64,000 nt of DNA from G963422445 sp963422445 (GCA_963422445.2 OY729512.2:4836001-4900000), one strand, 5' to 3'. Positions 45,899 to 55,537 are shown, numbered from the stretch's first letter. Notes: generated by a model not told the origin, from the sequence alone. Numbers and translations are program-made.

Positions 45899-47076
45899 GT
45901 GTCCTGATTCCAAAGTTCGTACCGTTATGATGTTGCGGCTGCAGCGGTTTCGAGGGTCCTGAGGCAGAAGCGCTTGATGGACGCCAGGATTTCATCGGCT
46001 GTCTTGTGCCAGTGGAAGGGCTTGGGGTCCTCGTTGACGGTGTCGATGTACCCGGTGATCGCCTGCTCCAGCTCGACGGTCGATCGGTGAACCCCGCGCC
46101 GGATCTGCTTCTCTGTCAGATCGGCGAAGAAGCGCTCGACTTGGTTGAGCCACGAGGCAGAGGTCGGGGTGAAGTGAACATGCCAGCGCGGTCGCCGGGC
46201 GAACCAGTCGCGGATCGTCTTCGTCTTGTGGGTCGAGTAGTTGTCCATGACGATGTGGATCTCGAGGTCGGGCGGCACGTTGGCCTCGACGTGATCCAGG
46301 AACTTGCGGAACTCCACGCTGCGGTGGCGCCGATAGCACTGTCCGATGACCTTGCCTGTGGCGACGTCAAGGGCTGCGAAGAGCGAGGTCGTGCCGTTGC
46401 GCTTGTAATCGTGAGTGCGCCGCTCGACCTGCCCCGGGCGCAGCGGCAGCAGCGGCTGGGTGCGATCGAGGGCCTGAACCTGCGATTTCTCGTCCACGCA
46501 GAGGACCATGGCATGCTGCGGCGGGTCCACGTAGAGCCCCACGATGTCGCGCGTCTTGTCCACGAAGTAGGGGTCTGCCGAGAGCTTGAAGGTCTCGCTC
46601 CTGTGCGGCTGAAGGGAAAAGGCTCGCCAGATGCGATTGACCGTCGACGGCGCATACCCCGTCGCCTGCGCCATCGAGCGCGTGCTCCATTGGGTCGCGT
46701 CACGAGGCTTCTCCTCAAGCGTCTTGCGCACCACCTCGGCCACGGCGTCGTCATCGATGCGCCGGGGACGGCCGGAGCGCGGCTCGTCGTCAAGCCCGTC
46801 AAGACGATGCTCTGCGAAGCGATTGCGCCACTTCCTGGCGGTCTGGCTGGTCACGCCCAGCACGCTCCCAATCTGCACATTGGTAAGCCCTTCGGCCGCC
46901 AGCAGCACGATGTGCGCCCGATCGGACAGGCCTCGCCAGACTTTGCGCCCGCGCGCCAGCCGCTCAAGCTCGTTGCGCTCGTCCGCGCTCAGCTTGATCT
47001 CCACCGAAAGTCGCATCACCATGCCCCCCGAATCGACACCACCCCCTTAACAATACGAACTTTGCGTACAGGACAC
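45899..47076. mobile_element. IS630-family element, copy C
   Basis: 1178 bp, same orientation as copy B, TA at 45897-45898 and 47077-47078. C run of 5 near the transposase start. Confidence 0.95.
45925..47022 (-). CDS. IS630-family transposase (copy C)
   Basis: 365 residues, complete. Differs from copies A and B by Arg to His in KPFRWHK; otherwise apparently the same protein. Confidence 0.95.
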   Translation of the reverse strand: MVMRLSVEIKLSADERNELERLARGRKVWRGLSDRAHIVLLAAEGLTNVQIGSVLGVTSQTARKWRNRFAEHRLDGLDDEPRSGRPRRIDDDAVAEVVRKTLEEKPRDATQWSTRSMAQATGYAPSTVNRIWRAFSLQPHRSETFKLSADPYFVDKTRDIVGLYVDPPQHAMVLCVDEKSQVQALDRTQPLLPLRPGQVERRTHDYKRNGTTSLFAALDVATGKVIGQCYRRHRSVEFRKFLDHVEANVPPDLEIHIVMDNYSTHKTKTIRDWFARRPRWHVHFTPTSASWLNQVERFFADLTEKQIRRGVHRSTVELEQAITGYIDTVNEDPKPFHWHKTADEILASIKRFCLRTLETAAAATS

Positions 47077-47092
47077 TAGGGCCAAATCACTT

Positions 47093-47123
47093 AGAGCGTA
47101 TCCGTTTCACACGGAAACGCTCT
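47093..47123. other. Strong hairpin next to IS630 copy C
   Basis: AGAGCGTATCCGT pairs with ACGGAAACGCTCT around a 5-base loop with one mismatch. No T tract follows, so it is not a typical terminator. A related CGCTCTAG motif lies at 47234-47240. Possibly an end of a lost element. Confidence 0.5.
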
Positions 47124-47239
47124 GACTCTTTGTCGCTCACGGCAGCCAGCCTGCGGTCGGCCCCTGCGCAGGCGCGCCACATTCGCGGCGGACCGCGGTC
47201 GCAACCTGTAGCGCGTCCATCAAAGGCGGACACGCTCTA

Positions 47240-48086
47240 GATAGTGTCGTCATGAGTGATGTTTATCTGTACTATCTGTCGAATTCACTCGATGGTTCCT
47301 GGAGGCGACTCATGGGATTGGCTCATCGGCGTCACGACATTTCGGACAGGGTCTGGCTGTTGTTGGAGCCTCATCTGCCTGGTCGAGCGGGACGTTGGGG
47401 TGGGGTGGCGCAGGATAATCGACGGTTCATTAAATGCGATCTTCTGGATTCTGCGTACCGGCGCTCCCTGGCGTGATGTGCCGCCAGACTATGGAGACTG
47501 GAAAAATACTCATCGTCGGTTCTGTCGCTGGCGGGACAAGGGGCTCTGGGGGGCGTTGCTGGAGCATCTGGTGGATGAACCGGACTATGAGTGGCTGATG
47601 ATTGATGCCAGTCATCTCAAGGTCCATCCCCATGCGAGCGATGCGGTCGGCGGCAATCAGGCGATGGGTCGCACAAAAGGGGGCTGAACACGACGCTGCA
47701 CCTGGCTGTGGACGCGCATGGGATGCCGGTGCGGGTGTTGGTGACCGAGGGGACGGCAGCAGATTGCAGTCAAGCGGTCGAGCTGATTGAAGGGATAGAT
47801 GCCGAGTATTTGTTGGCGGACAAGGCCTGTGACACGACTGCCATCCTGTCTTATTGTGAGGAGCATGAAGTCATTCCAGTGGTTCCGCCGAAGCGCAACC
47901 GCAAGCACCCCAGAGCGTATGATGTCCATCTCTACCGGCACCGGCATTGGGTGGAGAACGCCTTTCTGTGGCTCAAGCGTTGGCGTGGGATTGCCACGCG
48001 ATACGCCAGGAATGCCGCATCGTTCCTTGCCGCGGTGCAGATTCGGTGTCTGGCGCTCTGGGCTGGTATTTCGTGACGACACTATC
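47240..48086. mobile_element. IS5-family element I, copy 1
   Basis: 847 bp. Ends GATAGTGTCGTCA and its inverse, TA at 47238-47239 and 48087-48088. Other copies: 57640-58485 and 61497-62342. Confidence 0.92.
47252..48076 (+). pseudogene. IS5-family transposase of element I, copy 1 (extra A in ORF A)
   Basis: ORF A starts MSDVYLYYLSNS. An extra A in GGTTCATTAAATGCG (about 47430) shifts the frame relative to copy 3, after which the next frame carries WILRTGAPWRDVPPDYGDW up to 47687. ORF B (47708-48076; MDAHGMPVRVLV...VENAFLWLKRWRGIATRYA) lies in a third position and is normally joined by a -1 shift at CACAAAAGGGGG. Because of the extra A this copy cannot make full transposase. Confidence 0.85.
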
Positions 48087-48089
48087 TAA

Positions 48090-48397
48090 GGCACGCCGGA
48101 GATTTTCAACACCGACCAGGGCAGCCAGGTCACCAGCTTCGCCTTCACCGGGCGTCTGCAGACGCCCGGCATCGGCATCTCGATGGACGGGCGGGGCCGG
48201 TGCATGGACACCATCTTTATCGAGCGGTTGTGGCGTTCGCTCAAATACCAGGCGATCGACCTACACGACCCGCCTGTGGATATGATGGACAAGCCGCTCC
48301 ACGCCTTGCCCACATACCCACAGGCGCAACAGCAGTAACAGGAAGATCGATTCAAGGGGATTCTGGCGGCCTGAACTTCAACCGGAATACACCTTGA
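48090..48397 (+). pseudogene. IS3-family OrfB C-terminal fragment
   Basis: Begins in frame right after the TA flank of element I copy 1: GTPEIFNTDQGSQ, then ISMDGRGRCMDTIFIERLWR with the last catalytic Glu, then after a frame change the typical end SIQGDSGGLNFNRNTP. The N-terminal part is missing. It starts at exactly the codon after which the IS3 fragment at 59675-60307 stops. Confidence 0.85.
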
Positions 48398-48716
48398 CTC
48401 AGCCGCTAGGCTGTCCGACGAACCGAGGCCAGCTCAGTTTGCAAACGCTTGCCACGGGACTGGCAAGAATACTATAGGGTCTCGCCGGATTCATCGAAAT
48501 ATTCATCAAGACTCCCCACTTCAACAGCACCGTAGCCAAGCATCTGGATGGATCCGCATCGGCACAACGCAAGGCCGCGTACGTTGCGGTACATACCGCC
48601 AATGCACCCTGCCAAAGAAGGAAACATGTTTCAACACGCTGAGAAAGATTGGAGATGAACTCTCAATCGCTGAAACATGACACGGCATTACGTTACAACT
48701 GAACGGTTAGGAAAGA
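48398..48716. other. Gene-free stretch
   Basis: 319 bp, no credible coding frame, repeat or RNA. Confidence 0.4.
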
Positions 48717-49079
48717 TCAGGATTCGGCGGGGGTCAACAGCGTTCTGATGGCCTCGCTCCGGTTGATTCCGAAACGGTTCTGAGTCCGGGCGATCAGAGG
48801 AATACTGATGAATGATTTGTCGTCTTGCAGTTGCGATCAACGGTCCCCCGCGAATGCGAGGGTGTCAAGCATGAAGTTGCCGTCTGGGTCTGGCCCGTGT
48901 TCCGGCCATCTCTCGCCGAACACGGGTTTGGACGACCCGTCCAAGACTATATCTGCCCGGTTGTTTGCCCTGTTCGTGCTTTGACGGGAAATCCGGACCT
49001 CCGATGGGATCTTGGGAAAACGCGGGCTCGTTGTCCGCTTCGGCACAGTCAGGGAGCATGAAGACACCATAACTTCCAA
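48717..49079 (-). pseudogene. Decayed unknown gene with in-frame TGA
   Basis: The minus-strand frame reads GERWPEHGPDPDGNFMLDT, a TGA at about 48837, then SFISIPLIARTQNRFGIN and RSEAIRTLLTPAES before a stop at 48717. Both halves look protein-like and are in one frame, so a nonsense mutation in a real gene is plausible. Family not recognised. Alternatively only the distal part is a relic and the rest is chance. Confidence 0.35.
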
Positions 49080-49253
49080 TTGCGATAGTGACCTTGCCTT
49101 GTCACTCCAGACCGTCGATCGGCGGATACGTCGAACCAGATGACCTTGATGACCCGATCCATGTCATCGCCAGCAGGCCTTGCTTCATCCCGTTTTTCGT
49201 TTGACGTGCGGAGCGTTGTGACTGGGTCCCGCAATGGCCGGGGTGTGGACATC

Positions 49254-49877
49254 ATGGCAGCGGTCATTTTACATTTCTCACGCTTGCGCCTGGATCTGGA
49301 ACCGCTCTTGTCCCGTTCGTTCTCAATCGAAATCCGGCCGGCCCGGTTCGGCGATGCCGTGGGGATAGCCACGGTCGAGGTCGAGACATGGCGAGACGCC
49401 TATCCGGGATTGCTGCCTAATCAGGCGTTGATCGGCATGAATCCGGTGCGCGCGGCGGCGGGTTGGTCACGCACCATCGCCCAGCTGCGCGACCCGACGC
49501 AGCTTCATGTTGCTCTTTCAGATGGAATAGTCCTCGGATTCTGCTTTGGCGGTGCAGTGCGGCGCATGCAAGGTTCTGAACATCACCACGTTGCCGAAAT
49601 CTATTCGCTGTATGTCGACCCGAACTACCAGGGATGCGGTATTGGGACGGCCCTCATGTTTCAGACGGCCAGCTGCCTGCAGGACGCAGGCTTCTCGGCG
49701 CTGGTTCTGACGATGCTGAACGGAAACCGGATCGCTCAACGGTTCTACGAACATCTCGGGGGTGAGTCAGGCGAGGAATTAACGTGTGTCGTCTTCGGCA
49801 CACCGACCCGGGAGGTGTTTTACCGGTGGTGTGATATTGCCCTGTTGCTTGACCGTCTCGAAACGGCGATGGGATGA
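49254..49877 (+). CDS. GNAT-family N-acetyltransferase
   Basis: 207 residues from ATG 49254. The conserved core IEIRPARFGDAVGIATVEVETW begins near residue 25 (split here across the beta1-alpha1 region). The acetyl-CoA loop AEIYSLYVDPNYQGCGIGTAL is followed by MLNGNRIAQRFYEHLGG. Acceptor unknown. The start is uncertain: the frame is open from 49140 and the first 24 residues do not look like the family. Confidence 0.8.
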   Translation: MAAVILHFSRLRLDLEPLLSRSFSIEIRPARFGDAVGIATVEVETWRDAYPGLLPNQALIGMNPVRAAAGWSRTIAQLRDPTQLHVALSDGIVLGFCFGGAVRRMQGSEHHHVAEIYSLYVDPNYQGCGIGTALMFQTASCLQDAGFSALVLTMLNGNRIAQRFYEHLGGESGEELTCVVFGTPTREVFYRWCDIALLLDRLETAMG

Positions 49878-50153
49878 CCTTGGGGCCGTCCACGCATGGA
49901 GTCCTGGTGCGCCAAGAGCACCCGGGCGGTAATGATCCGGAAGACAACAAGCCCGCAATGCGCCCGGACCAGAGCAGGTAGCGCCAGTTTCCGGGGCGAC
50001 CGGACGGACAGGAACGGGGCGGCAATGCCGCCCGGGTCGGGATATGATCGGGTCCTCTCGCAGATTCGGCCCGCATCTTAGGCTCATGGAAATCCGGAAT
50101 GACGCCTGCACAGACTGTCCGGACGTTGTGTCATGCTGTCGGGAACAGAAGGT

Positions 50154-50405
50154 TCAGCCGCCGCGTATGGCGGGCAGAAAAGCAACTTCGCTGTCATCCT
50201 GAAGTTCTTCGAGAAACGCGTCCTGGTGGATTTCCCCATCAATGGCGACCGACAGGAATCCGCCTTCGACCTGGGCCCCGAGGCCAGGGTAGCGCTGATC
50301 GAGCGCTCTGATCAGCTTGCGCACTGTTGACGCTTCGACGGTGAATTCGCTCGCGCCGTCAGTGAACTGCTTGCTCAGTGAGTCGGTCAGCAGTACCCTG
50401 GGCAT
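50154..50405 (-). CDS. MoaD/ThiS-like sulfur-carrier protein
   Basis: 83 residues ending in Gly-Gly (LPAIRGG), the thiocarboxylate-forming end of beta-grasp sulfur carriers. VEASTVRKLIRALDQRYPG matches MoaD-type helices. It lies 17 bp after the hydroxylase large subunit gene on the same strand. It may supply sulfur for molybdopterin or for the sulfido ligand of the enzyme; the latter is inference. Confidence 0.8.
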   Translation of the reverse strand: MPRVLLTDSLSKQFTDGASEFTVEASTVRKLIRALDQRYPGLGAQVEGGFLSVAIDGEIHQDAFLEELQDDSEVAFLPAIRGG

Positions 50406-50422
50406 AGTCTGTTGCCTCCGTT

Positions 50423-52702
50423 TTACTCGGCTGCCTTGGGCAGTTTCACGGCGTCCAGAGCCGCAAGGACGCGTGGTGGCGACATCGGCAGCGACTCCAT
50501 ACGGATGCTTGTTGCATTCTCGATCGCATTTGCGACCGCCGCCATCGGCGGGACGATCGGCACCTCGCCAACACCACGAACACCATAGGGATGGCGATCA
50601 TTCGGGATCTCGATGACCACGGTGTCGATCATGGGAAGATCCGAAGCCACCGGGATGCGGTAATCGAGGAAGCCCGGATTATCGAGTTTGCCATCATCGT
50701 TATAGATGTACTCTTCGTTCAGGGCCCAGCCGATTCCCTGAGCGGCGCCACCCTGGATTTGTCCCTCGACATAAGAGGGATGAATTGCCCGGCCGACATC
50801 CTGGATCGCCGTATAGCGAAGGACATCGACACGGCCGGTTTCCGGATCGACCTCGACGTCACAGATATGCGTCGCAAATCCCGGTCCTGCACCCTGAACG
50901 TTCTGGGCGTTGTGACCGCAGATCGGACCGCCGGTCTTCGGAGCTTGGGCTGCGAGCTGGGCCAGCGAGAGCGGTTCGAATTCGCCGACATTGGTGCTCG
51001 CCGGCTTGGCGTGGCCATCTTCCCAGATCACGCCTTCAACATCGACTTCCCAGATCTTGGCCGCACGCTCGCAGAGCTGACGCACCGCATCACGCGCTGC
51101 CTCGACCACGGCAAGGCCGGTGGCAAAGGTCACGCGGGAACCACCGGTCAGGAAGTTATAACCGACAGACGCGGTATCGCCGATTATCGGCCGAACTTTC
51201 TCATAGTCGATGCCGAGTTCTTCGGCAGCCATCATCGCCAGCGATGCCCGGGAGCCGCCAATATCCGGATTACCGGACACCACGACTGCTGTGCCGTCTT
51301 CATTGATGTTGACGGTGGCACTGGATTCGCCGCCGATGTTAAACCAGAAGCCCGAGGCGACGCCGCGGCCCTGATTGGGGCCGAGCGGAGCCTTGTAATG
51401 TTCATGGCTGATCGCTGCGTCGACGGTTTCCTCGTAACCGATACGGCGGAATGTCGCGCCGTAAGCCGCCTTGGTTCCCTGTTTGGCAGCGTTCTGCTTC
51501 CTGATGTCGAGCGGATCGACGCCCAGTTCCTTGGAAAGCTCGTCGATGATGCTTTCCGCTCCGAAGGCCGAGATCGGAGCGCCGGGCGCTCGATAGGCCG
51601 CAACCTTGGGCCGGTTCACTACCACATCGTAACCGGTCAGTTTCACATTCTTGATGTCGTAAGGAGCCACTGCGCACATGCAGGCTGGCTGAATCGGTGA
51701 GCCGGGAAAGGCGCCGGCCTGGAGTTTCACGGTCCCTTCGAAGGCAGTGATCTTGCCCTCCTTGGTTGCCCCGATGCGATAGGTCATGGAGCCGCCCGAA
51801 GTTGGACCGCTGGCTCGGAATACTTCCTCGCGGCTCATGATCATTTTCACCGGCTTGCCGGTCTTTTTGGACAGCAGGGTGGCGAGCGGTTCCAGATAAA
51901 CCACGGTCTTGCCGCCGAAGCCGCCGCCGATTTCGGACGGCGTGACGCGGATCTGCGATGTCTCCATGCCGAGCAACTGACCGACATAGGTCCGGACCAT
52001 GAACTGACCCTGGGTACAGCACCAGATCTGAGCCTGGCCATCTTCCGATACGCTGGCGACAACCGCATGCGGCTCGATATAGCCCTGATGAACGGCCGCC
52101 GTCGTGTAGGACCGTTCGAGAACGATATCGGCCTGCCGGAAACCGTCGTCGATATCCCCGAGGTTGAACGTGACCTTTTTCGCAACATTCGTCGGACCAT
52201 TGGCGTCCATGCCGTCGGGCGTCATGGCCTTGTTCAGAATTGGCGCGCCATCGGCCATGGCATCGTCGACATCAATGACATGGGGCAGGACATCGTAGTC
52301 GACTTGGATCAGCGCCAGCGCCGCTTCGGCGACCTCGGTCGATGTTGCCGCGACCGCTGCAACGGCATGACCGTCATACAGCACCTTTTCTCGGGCCATG
52401 ACGTTGCGCGTCATGTCGTGGTAATTGACCATGCCTTCGCCGGCTGGGATCGCCTCTGACGGCTGATCACTGAAGTCCTTCGAGGTGATCACGGCCTTGA
52501 CGCCCGGCAGGGCCTCGGCGGCGGAAACGTCGACCGACTTGATGACGGCATGGGCATGCGGGCTACGCAGGACGCTCCCTTGCAACATGCCGGGTAGGGC
52601 GAAATCCGACCCGAACTTGGCCCGGCCGGTCACCTTGTCGTAGCCGTCCGGGCGGATGGTCCGGGTTCCGACCCATTTATATGTCGTGTTGTCCGCGCTC
52701 AT
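50423..52702 (-). CDS. Molybdenum hydroxylase large subunit (xanthine dehydrogenase/CoxL family)
   Basis: 759 residues. N-terminal a/b hammerhead (VTGRAKFGSDFALPGMLQG), then molybdopterin-binding blocks GGGFGGKT, VAAYRAPGAP and the C-terminal GVGEVPIVPPMAAVANAI with the conserved catalytic Glu. The active-site loop reads AYRAPGAP, not the AYxCSFR of true CO dehydrogenase, so the substrate is not CO. Its start overlaps the small subunit stop (ATGA). Probably oxidises an N-heterocycle, aldehyde or purine. Confidence 0.92.
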   Translation of the reverse strand: MSADNTTYKWVGTRTIRPDGYDKVTGRAKFGSDFALPGMLQGSVLRSPHAHAVIKSVDVSAAEALPGVKAVITSKDFSDQPSEAIPAGEGMVNYHDMTRNVMAREKVLYDGHAVAAVAATSTEVAEAALALIQVDYDVLPHVIDVDDAMADGAPILNKAMTPDGMDANGPTNVAKKVTFNLGDIDDGFRQADIVLERSYTTAAVHQGYIEPHAVVASVSEDGQAQIWCCTQGQFMVRTYVGQLLGMETSQIRVTPSEIGGGFGGKTVVYLEPLATLLSKKTGKPVKMIMSREEVFRASGPTSGGSMTYRIGATKEGKITAFEGTVKLQAGAFPGSPIQPACMCAVAPYDIKNVKLTGYDVVVNRPKVAAYRAPGAPISAFGAESIIDELSKELGVDPLDIRKQNAAKQGTKAAYGATFRRIGYEETVDAAISHEHYKAPLGPNQGRGVASGFWFNIGGESSATVNINEDGTAVVVSGNPDIGGSRASLAMMAAEELGIDYEKVRPIIGDTASVGYNFLTGGSRVTFATGLAVVEAARDAVRQLCERAAKIWEVDVEGVIWEDGHAKPASTNVGEFEPLSLAQLAAQAPKTGGPICGHNAQNVQGAGPGFATHICDVEVDPETGRVDVLRYTAIQDVGRAIHPSYVEGQIQGGAAQGIGWALNEEYIYNDDGKLDNPGFLDYRIPVASDLPMIDTVVIEIPNDRHPYGVRGVGEVPIVPPMAAVANAIENATSIRMESLPMSPPRVLAALDAVKLPKAAE

Positions 52703-53181
52703 CAGGCAGCTCCTCTCATGTCCGCAGCCGTCTTCATGACAGCCTGAATGATCTTGTCGTAACCGGTGCAGCGGCAGAGATTGCCGGCGAGCCAGTAGCG
52801 AACCTCGGTCTCGGTCGGGTTGTTGTTGCGTTCAAGCAAGGCTTTGGCTGCCACCAGGAAGCCCGGCGTGCAGATACCGCACTGCAGGGCTGCCTCCTCA
52901 AGGAACTTCTGCTGCAGTGGGTGCAGTCTCTCGCCTTCGGCCATGCCTTCGATGGTCTCGATACTCTTGCCCCCGCATTCGGCTCCCATGACCAGGCAGG
53001 AGCAGACCAGGCGGCCGTCGACCATCACGCTGCAAGCGCCGCAGTCGCCGGACGCGCAGCCTTCTTTGCTGCCGGTCAGGTTGAGTTCGTCACGGAGGAC
53101 GTCAAGCAGTGTTTGACGGGTCGTGCAGAGATACTCGACCGGTTCGTCATTCAGGGTAACGGAAATGTGATGCTTCGCCAT
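52702..53181 (-). CDS. Molybdenum hydroxylase [2Fe-2S] small subunit (CoxS-like)
   Basis: 159 residues. Plant-type ferredoxin cluster: GCASGDCGACSVMVDG with the downstream fourth Cys in VCSCLVM, then the second cluster QCGICTPGF and LCRCTGYDKI. Passes electrons from the Mo subunit to the FAD subunit. Three bases from the FAD subunit stop and overlapping the large subunit start: a tight operon. Confidence 0.94.
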   Translation of the reverse strand: MAKHHISVTLNDEPVEYLCTTRQTLLDVLRDELNLTGSKEGCASGDCGACSVMVDGRLVCSCLVMGAECGGKSIETIEGMAEGERLHPLQQKFLEEAALQCGICTPGFLVAAKALLERNNNPTETEVRYWLAGNLCRCTGYDKIIQAVMKTAADMRGAA

Positions 53182-53183
53182 TG

Positions 53184-54056
53184 TCACTGGTTCCTTGCGC
53201 GTTCGGCGGCGATTCCGGCGGTGCGGCGCGCGAGGACGCCGGCAACCTTGGTTCGATATTCGATCGTGCCGCGTTTGTCATTGATCGGATTACAGGCGGC
53301 CTGGCAGGCGGCATCTACGGCCGCCAGGGCTGCATCGTCCACCTTGCTGCCGATGAGGGCCTTGGCGGCGGCGTCGACGACAAGCACGGTCGGCGCAACG
53401 GCGCCGAGCGAGACTTTCGCTGCTGTCACGGTGCCGCTGTCGTCAAGCATCAACGCGACGCCGCAGCCCACGACCGCGATGTCCATTTCGGTGCGGGGGA
53501 TGAATCGCAGATAGGCATCGCCGCCGCCCTTCGGACGGGCTGGTAGGTTGAAGCTGACGACGAACTCGCCTTTTTGTAGGCTGGTCCGTCCCGGCGCGGT
53601 CGGAATTGCCTCGACCGCGACAGAACGCTTGCCATTCGGCCCGGCAATGTTTGCCGTCATGCCGGCGGCGATCATCGCAGGGACGCTGTCGGCAGCCGGT
53701 GAGGCGTTGCACAGGTTTCCACCGAGCGAAGCCCGGCCCTGGATCTGCGTCGAGCCTATCAGATCCCAGCTTTCGATCACGCCGGGCCAGTCGCTGGTAA
53801 TGTCGTTGCGGTCATGCGCCTCGGCGCCAGCAACAGCGGCACCAATCACGTAACTGCCATCGGCGTTTCTGGTAATGGTGCGCGTCTCTTCGATATGCTT
53901 GATGTCGATGATCAAAGCCGGATTGATGAGATGCGACCGAAGCTGGACGAGGAGGTCGGTTCCTCCCGCCAGAATACGGGTCTCGCCCGTGGCGCCGGCC
54001 AGCAATGTGACAGCCTTGTCAACGGTTGCGGGCGCCTCGAATTGGACTGACTGCAT
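53184..54056 (-). CDS. Molybdenum hydroxylase FAD subunit (CoxM-like)
   Basis: 290 residues from ATG 54056 (MQSVQFEAPATVDKA). FAD motifs ILAGGTDLLVQLR and the TIGGNLCNASPAADS equivalent ASLGGNLCNASPAAD. AAGGGGA lies ten bases upstream; the frame extends to 54404 without a good site. First gene of the M-S-L-MoaD order. Confidence 0.93.
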   Translation of the reverse strand: MQSVQFEAPATVDKAVTLLAGATGETRILAGGTDLLVQLRSHLINPALIIDIKHIEETRTITRNADGSYVIGAAVAGAEAHDRNDITSDWPGVIESWDLIGSTQIQGRASLGGNLCNASPAADSVPAMIAAGMTANIAGPNGKRSVAVEAIPTAPGRTSLQKGEFVVSFNLPARPKGGGDAYLRFIPRTEMDIAVVGCGVALMLDDSGTVTAAKVSLGAVAPTVLVVDAAAKALIGSKVDDAALAAVDAACQAACNPINDKRGTIEYRTKVAGVLARRTAGIAAERARNQ

Positions 54057-54361
54057 TGTGTTACCGTCCCCTTGGGTATTCGCGAAATAGTCTGGATTTA
54101 CACGCCCCGAACGGGCGTCGCAAGGATCACTGACCATGCACCAGAGATCAAATGCAGCGGATGGGCCGAGCTCAGGCCCGCCACGACCGCAGGCCGGAGT
54201 CTGCGTCAGAATGTGGCCGCGGTCAATGGCCGGGATGATCGATTTGGCCGGGGTCGGCAGGAATCCCCGGTCAGAAGCCGGATGATCCCGATCCGGGCCG
54301 CTGCCGGGTGGGGAAACCGCGCCCGGCAGCGAGGGAACCCGGCGTCCGGAGGCCGCCCCGG

Positions 54362-55537
54362 TCACGGGTTTCGGGCGAGCCGGGTTTCGACCAACCTGGC
54401 CCAATAGGATGCGCCGAGCGGCAAGATGTCGTCATTGAAATCGTATTTCGGGTGATGCAGACCCGGGTCACTGTCCGTCTTTCCCCCGCCGATCCACAGG
54501 AAAGCGCCGGGCCGCGCCTCCAGCATGTAGGAGAAGTCCTCGCTGCCCATCACGGGCGCGATATCGTCGTCAACCAGGTCGGCACCGGCGACCTCGCGCG
54601 CAATCTCCGCGCCAAGCGCCGCCTCGGCGGCATGATTGACCGTCGCAGGATAGCCGATTCCGTAATCGACATCGATCGTCGCGCCATGCATCGCCGCGAC
54701 ACCGTTGGAGATCTCCTCGATACGCCGCTTGACCAAGGCGCGGATAGCGGGATCAAAGGTCCGAACCGATATCGACAGCTCTGCCGTCTGGGCGATGATA
54801 TTGATGGCGGTGCCGGCGTGGAACCGGGTGATGCTGACCACCGCCGACTTGATCGGATCGACATTGCGCGAGACGATTGTCTGCATCGCGGTGTGAAGCT
54901 GCACGCCAATTGCGATCGGATCGATGCCCATATGCGGTTGTGCGGCGTGACAGCCTTTCGCGTCAATCTTGATCTCAACCCGGTCGACCGCCGCCAGCAT
55001 CGGTCCCGGGCGGGTCGCCAGGGTGCCGGCCGGCAGATGTGGCGAATTGTGCATGCCCCAGACGCTGTCGCAGGGAAACCGGTCGAACAGGCCTTCTTCG
55101 ACCATGATGCGACCGCCACCGCCGCCTTCCTCCGCCGGCTGGAAAATGAAATTTACCGTGCCGTCAAAATTCCGCGTCTCTGCGAGGTAGCGCGCCGCAC
55201 CGAGCAGCATTGTCGTATGGCCGTCGTGGCCGCAAGCGTGCATCTTGCCGTCGATGGTGGATTTATGCGCAGCAGTTCCGATCTCCTGCAGCGGCAAGGC
55301 ATCCATGTCCGCGCGGATCCCGATCGTTCGCACGCTGTCACCTTGTCCGCGCAGGACGCCGACGACGCCGGTCCCGGCAATGCGGCGGTGGACCTCGATG
55401 CCCCAGGATTCAAGTTGGCTGGCGACGAGTTCGGATGTCCGGTGCTCCTCGAAGCCCAATTCCGGATGGGCATGAATGTCGCGGCGGGTCGTTGTCAGAT
55501 CTTCGTGGTACCCGGCAATCCGGTTGTGAATGGGCAT
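54362..55537 (-). CDS. M20-family amidohydrolase (hippurate-hydrolase-like)
   Basis: 391 residues from ATG 55537 with GGAG six bases upstream. Family blocks: DIHAHPELGFEEHRTS, GIRADMDALPLQE, MHACGHDGHTTMLLGAA (metal ligands), FQPAEEGGGGG and PVMGSEDFSYMLEARPG. Cleaves an N-acyl amino acid or similar amide, using two metal ions. It lies upstream of the hydroxylase operon with a 305-bp gap to the FAD subunit start, so the link is only possible. 55538-55823 holds no gene. Confidence 0.93.
   Translation of the reverse strand: MPIHNRIAGYHEDLTTTRRDIHAHPELGFEEHRTSELVASQLESWGIEVHRRIAGTGVVGVLRGQGDSVRTIGIRADMDALPLQEIGTAAHKSTIDGKMHACGHDGHTTMLLGAARYLAETRNFDGTVNFIFQPAEEGGGGGRIMVEEGLFDRFPCDSVWGMHNSPHLPAGTLATRPGPMLAAVDRVEIKIDAKGCHAAQPHMGIDPIAIGVQLHTAMQTIVSRNVDPIKSAVVSITRFHAGTAINIIAQTAELSISVRTFDPAIRALVKRRIEEISNGVAAMHGATIDVDYGIGYPATVNHAAEAALGAEIAREVAGADLVDDDIAPVMGSEDFSYMLEARPGAFLWIGGGKTDSDPGLHHPKYDFNDDILPLGASYWARLVETRLARNP

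Noticed and set aside
50423..52702. Form I CO dehydrogenase large subunit
   Set aside because: The active-site loop reads AYRAPGAP and lacks the AYxCSFR motif.
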